Positions 63,201-64,000 of a stretch of 64,000 bases of DNA are shown here, one piece after another. The position numbers were made by a program, and so were the translations under genes. The DNA is from Limibacterium fermenti (GTDB taxonomy: Bacteria; Bacteroidota; Bacteroidia; Bacteroidales; Dysgonomonadaceae). The stretch's first letter is position 1, and every line of letters begins with the position of its first letter. The stretch spans positions 2,542,001 through 2,606,000 of the forward strand of contig NZ_CP159486.1 of assembly GCF_041902845.1 (NCBI RefSeq), written 5' to 3'. The notes under the pieces were generated by a model. The model saw only the letters and a list, made by a program, of their open reading frames with translations, made no database searches and was not told the DNA's origin.

Positions 63201-64000
63201 TACTACTCCCGTATTTCAATTCCACTTGGTACAATTATAAGCGTATGCCCGGCAAACAACAAGCAGCTCACTGGATAATTTCAATTCCACTTGGTACAAT
63301 TATAAGGGTCGATTATAACCGTCATGATAACTCATCATTCGATTTCAATTCCACTTGGTACAATTATAAGAAGGTATGTCGTTACTCAGCAAGCAAGAGG
63401 TAAATAATTTCAATTCCACTTGGTACAATTATAAGTTAAGTTAAGTTCACTGGCAATCCAGAACACCTTGGGATTTCAATTCCACTTGGTACAATTATAA
63501 GCCAGCCTCACTTTCATATTTAAATAACTTCTTGGAAAATTTCAATTCCACTTGGTACAATTATAAGGCGCGAAAGCTAATGAAGATACACCGGTAATGA
63601 CATCATTTCAATTCCACTTGGTACAATTATAAGGTATCTTCCGGATCCTGTTTTTGTATTTCGATCCTGATTTCAATTCCACTTGGTACAATTATAAGAA
63701 TGATTTTATTTTGTTTCATATCTATAGTTGCTTTATTTCAATTCCACTTGGTACAATTATAAGTATATAACAGCCACTATACGTAACTGTTATAAGGCAA
63801 TTTCAATTCCACTTGGTACAATTATAAGAATAACGTTCGATAGTTGCTGCTACATCTTCTACTTATTTCAATTCCACTTGGTACAATTATAAGCGGTAAA
63901 GGTTGGCCGCGGCTTCCTCGATCAATAGCGATTTCAATTCCACTTGGTACAATTATAAGCGTTTCCGATTGTATCGATTACATCAATCGAGCAATATTTC
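57267..64000 (-). CRISPR. CRISPR array, leader-proximal part, 103 repeats plus one cut by the window
   Basis: The same GGTAC repeat continues after the IS with the same spacing. I count 103 full repeats and a partial one starting at 63996, so the array goes on beyond the window. Repeats here are nearly uniform, as expected nearer a leader. With the left part the total is about 180 repeats. Repeats are open in all three + frames, which generates many spurious short ORFs. Leader and cas genes are predicted to lie past 64000. Confidence 0.98.

Noticed and set aside
51097..63403. Many 60-90 aa open frames in the CRISPR region with repeated FNSTWYNYK, ISIPLGTII or FQFHLVQL motifs
   Set aside because: The motifs are the CRISPR repeat translated in its three + frames, all free of stops. 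They have no start signals and are interrupted at spacers, so they are not genes.

Overview
The window reads as chromosomal DNA of a gut- or oral-type member of the Bacteroidota, most likely order Bacteroidales. The reasons are three SusC/SusD-type features (two receptors with SusD partners, one with STN-led anti-sigma signalling), TAnnTTTG -7 promoter elements, weak Shine-Dalgarno sites, BlaI/BlaR1-type and FecR/ECF regulators, a SecDF fusion, and a Bacteroidetes-like IS3 and group II intron. Genus is not established from the sequence alone.

Layout. (1) 2-15837: a polysaccharide utilisation locus for alpha-mannan. A SusC receptor (cut by the window edge), SusD and two SusE-like surface lipoproteins are followed by GH92, GH76, GH76, GH125 and GH92 enzymes, the set expected for removing side chains from and cutting an alpha-1,6-mannan backbone. 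(2) 15838-17285: a phased 41-bp tandem repeat array in the apparent leader of a conserved gene of unknown function. (3) 17388-21292: a PIN-domain toxin/antitoxin pair, RlpA, a VOC-fold enzyme, and a BlaI/BlaR1-like repressor/protease pair with three evenly spaced candidate operators. (4) 21402-37354: a second utilisation locus, started by ECF sigma, FecR anti-sigma, SusC and SusD, then a Gfo/Idh/MocA oxidoreductase, ROK kinase, PIG-L deacetylase, a two-domain DUF1080 protein, two GH16-like lipoproteins (one with leucine-rich repeats), a CBM9-like protein and a small lipoprotein. The gene set suggests oxidative (3-keto) glycoside breakdown of a possibly N-acylated substrate. (5) 37517-49806: housekeeping genes (Arc-like regulator, SPFH protein, M3 dipeptidyl peptidase, SecDF, tRNA-Thr, glycosyltransferases, dihydroorotase) plus a group II intron lodged next to tRNA-Thr. 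(6) 49926-64000: tRNA-fMet followed at once by a giant CRISPR array of about 180 repeats that runs off the window end and is split by an IS3-family element with an attached 847-bp partial duplicate.

The CRISPR array is the most striking object. Its repeat, read on the minus strand, ends in ATTGAAAT, the classical 8-nt 5' handle of type I-A/I-B/III crRNAs, and the repeats at the low-coordinate end are degenerate. Both facts put the leader beyond position 64000, and no cas gene is in the window. Several spacer pairs encode the same peptide with mostly synonymous differences, so they come from diverged versions of the same phage genes; two pairs resemble microvirus replication-initiator and capsid peptides. 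In all four pairs the sense strand is the + strand, so the predicted crRNAs would be antisense to phage mRNA, as an RNA-targeting type III system requires.
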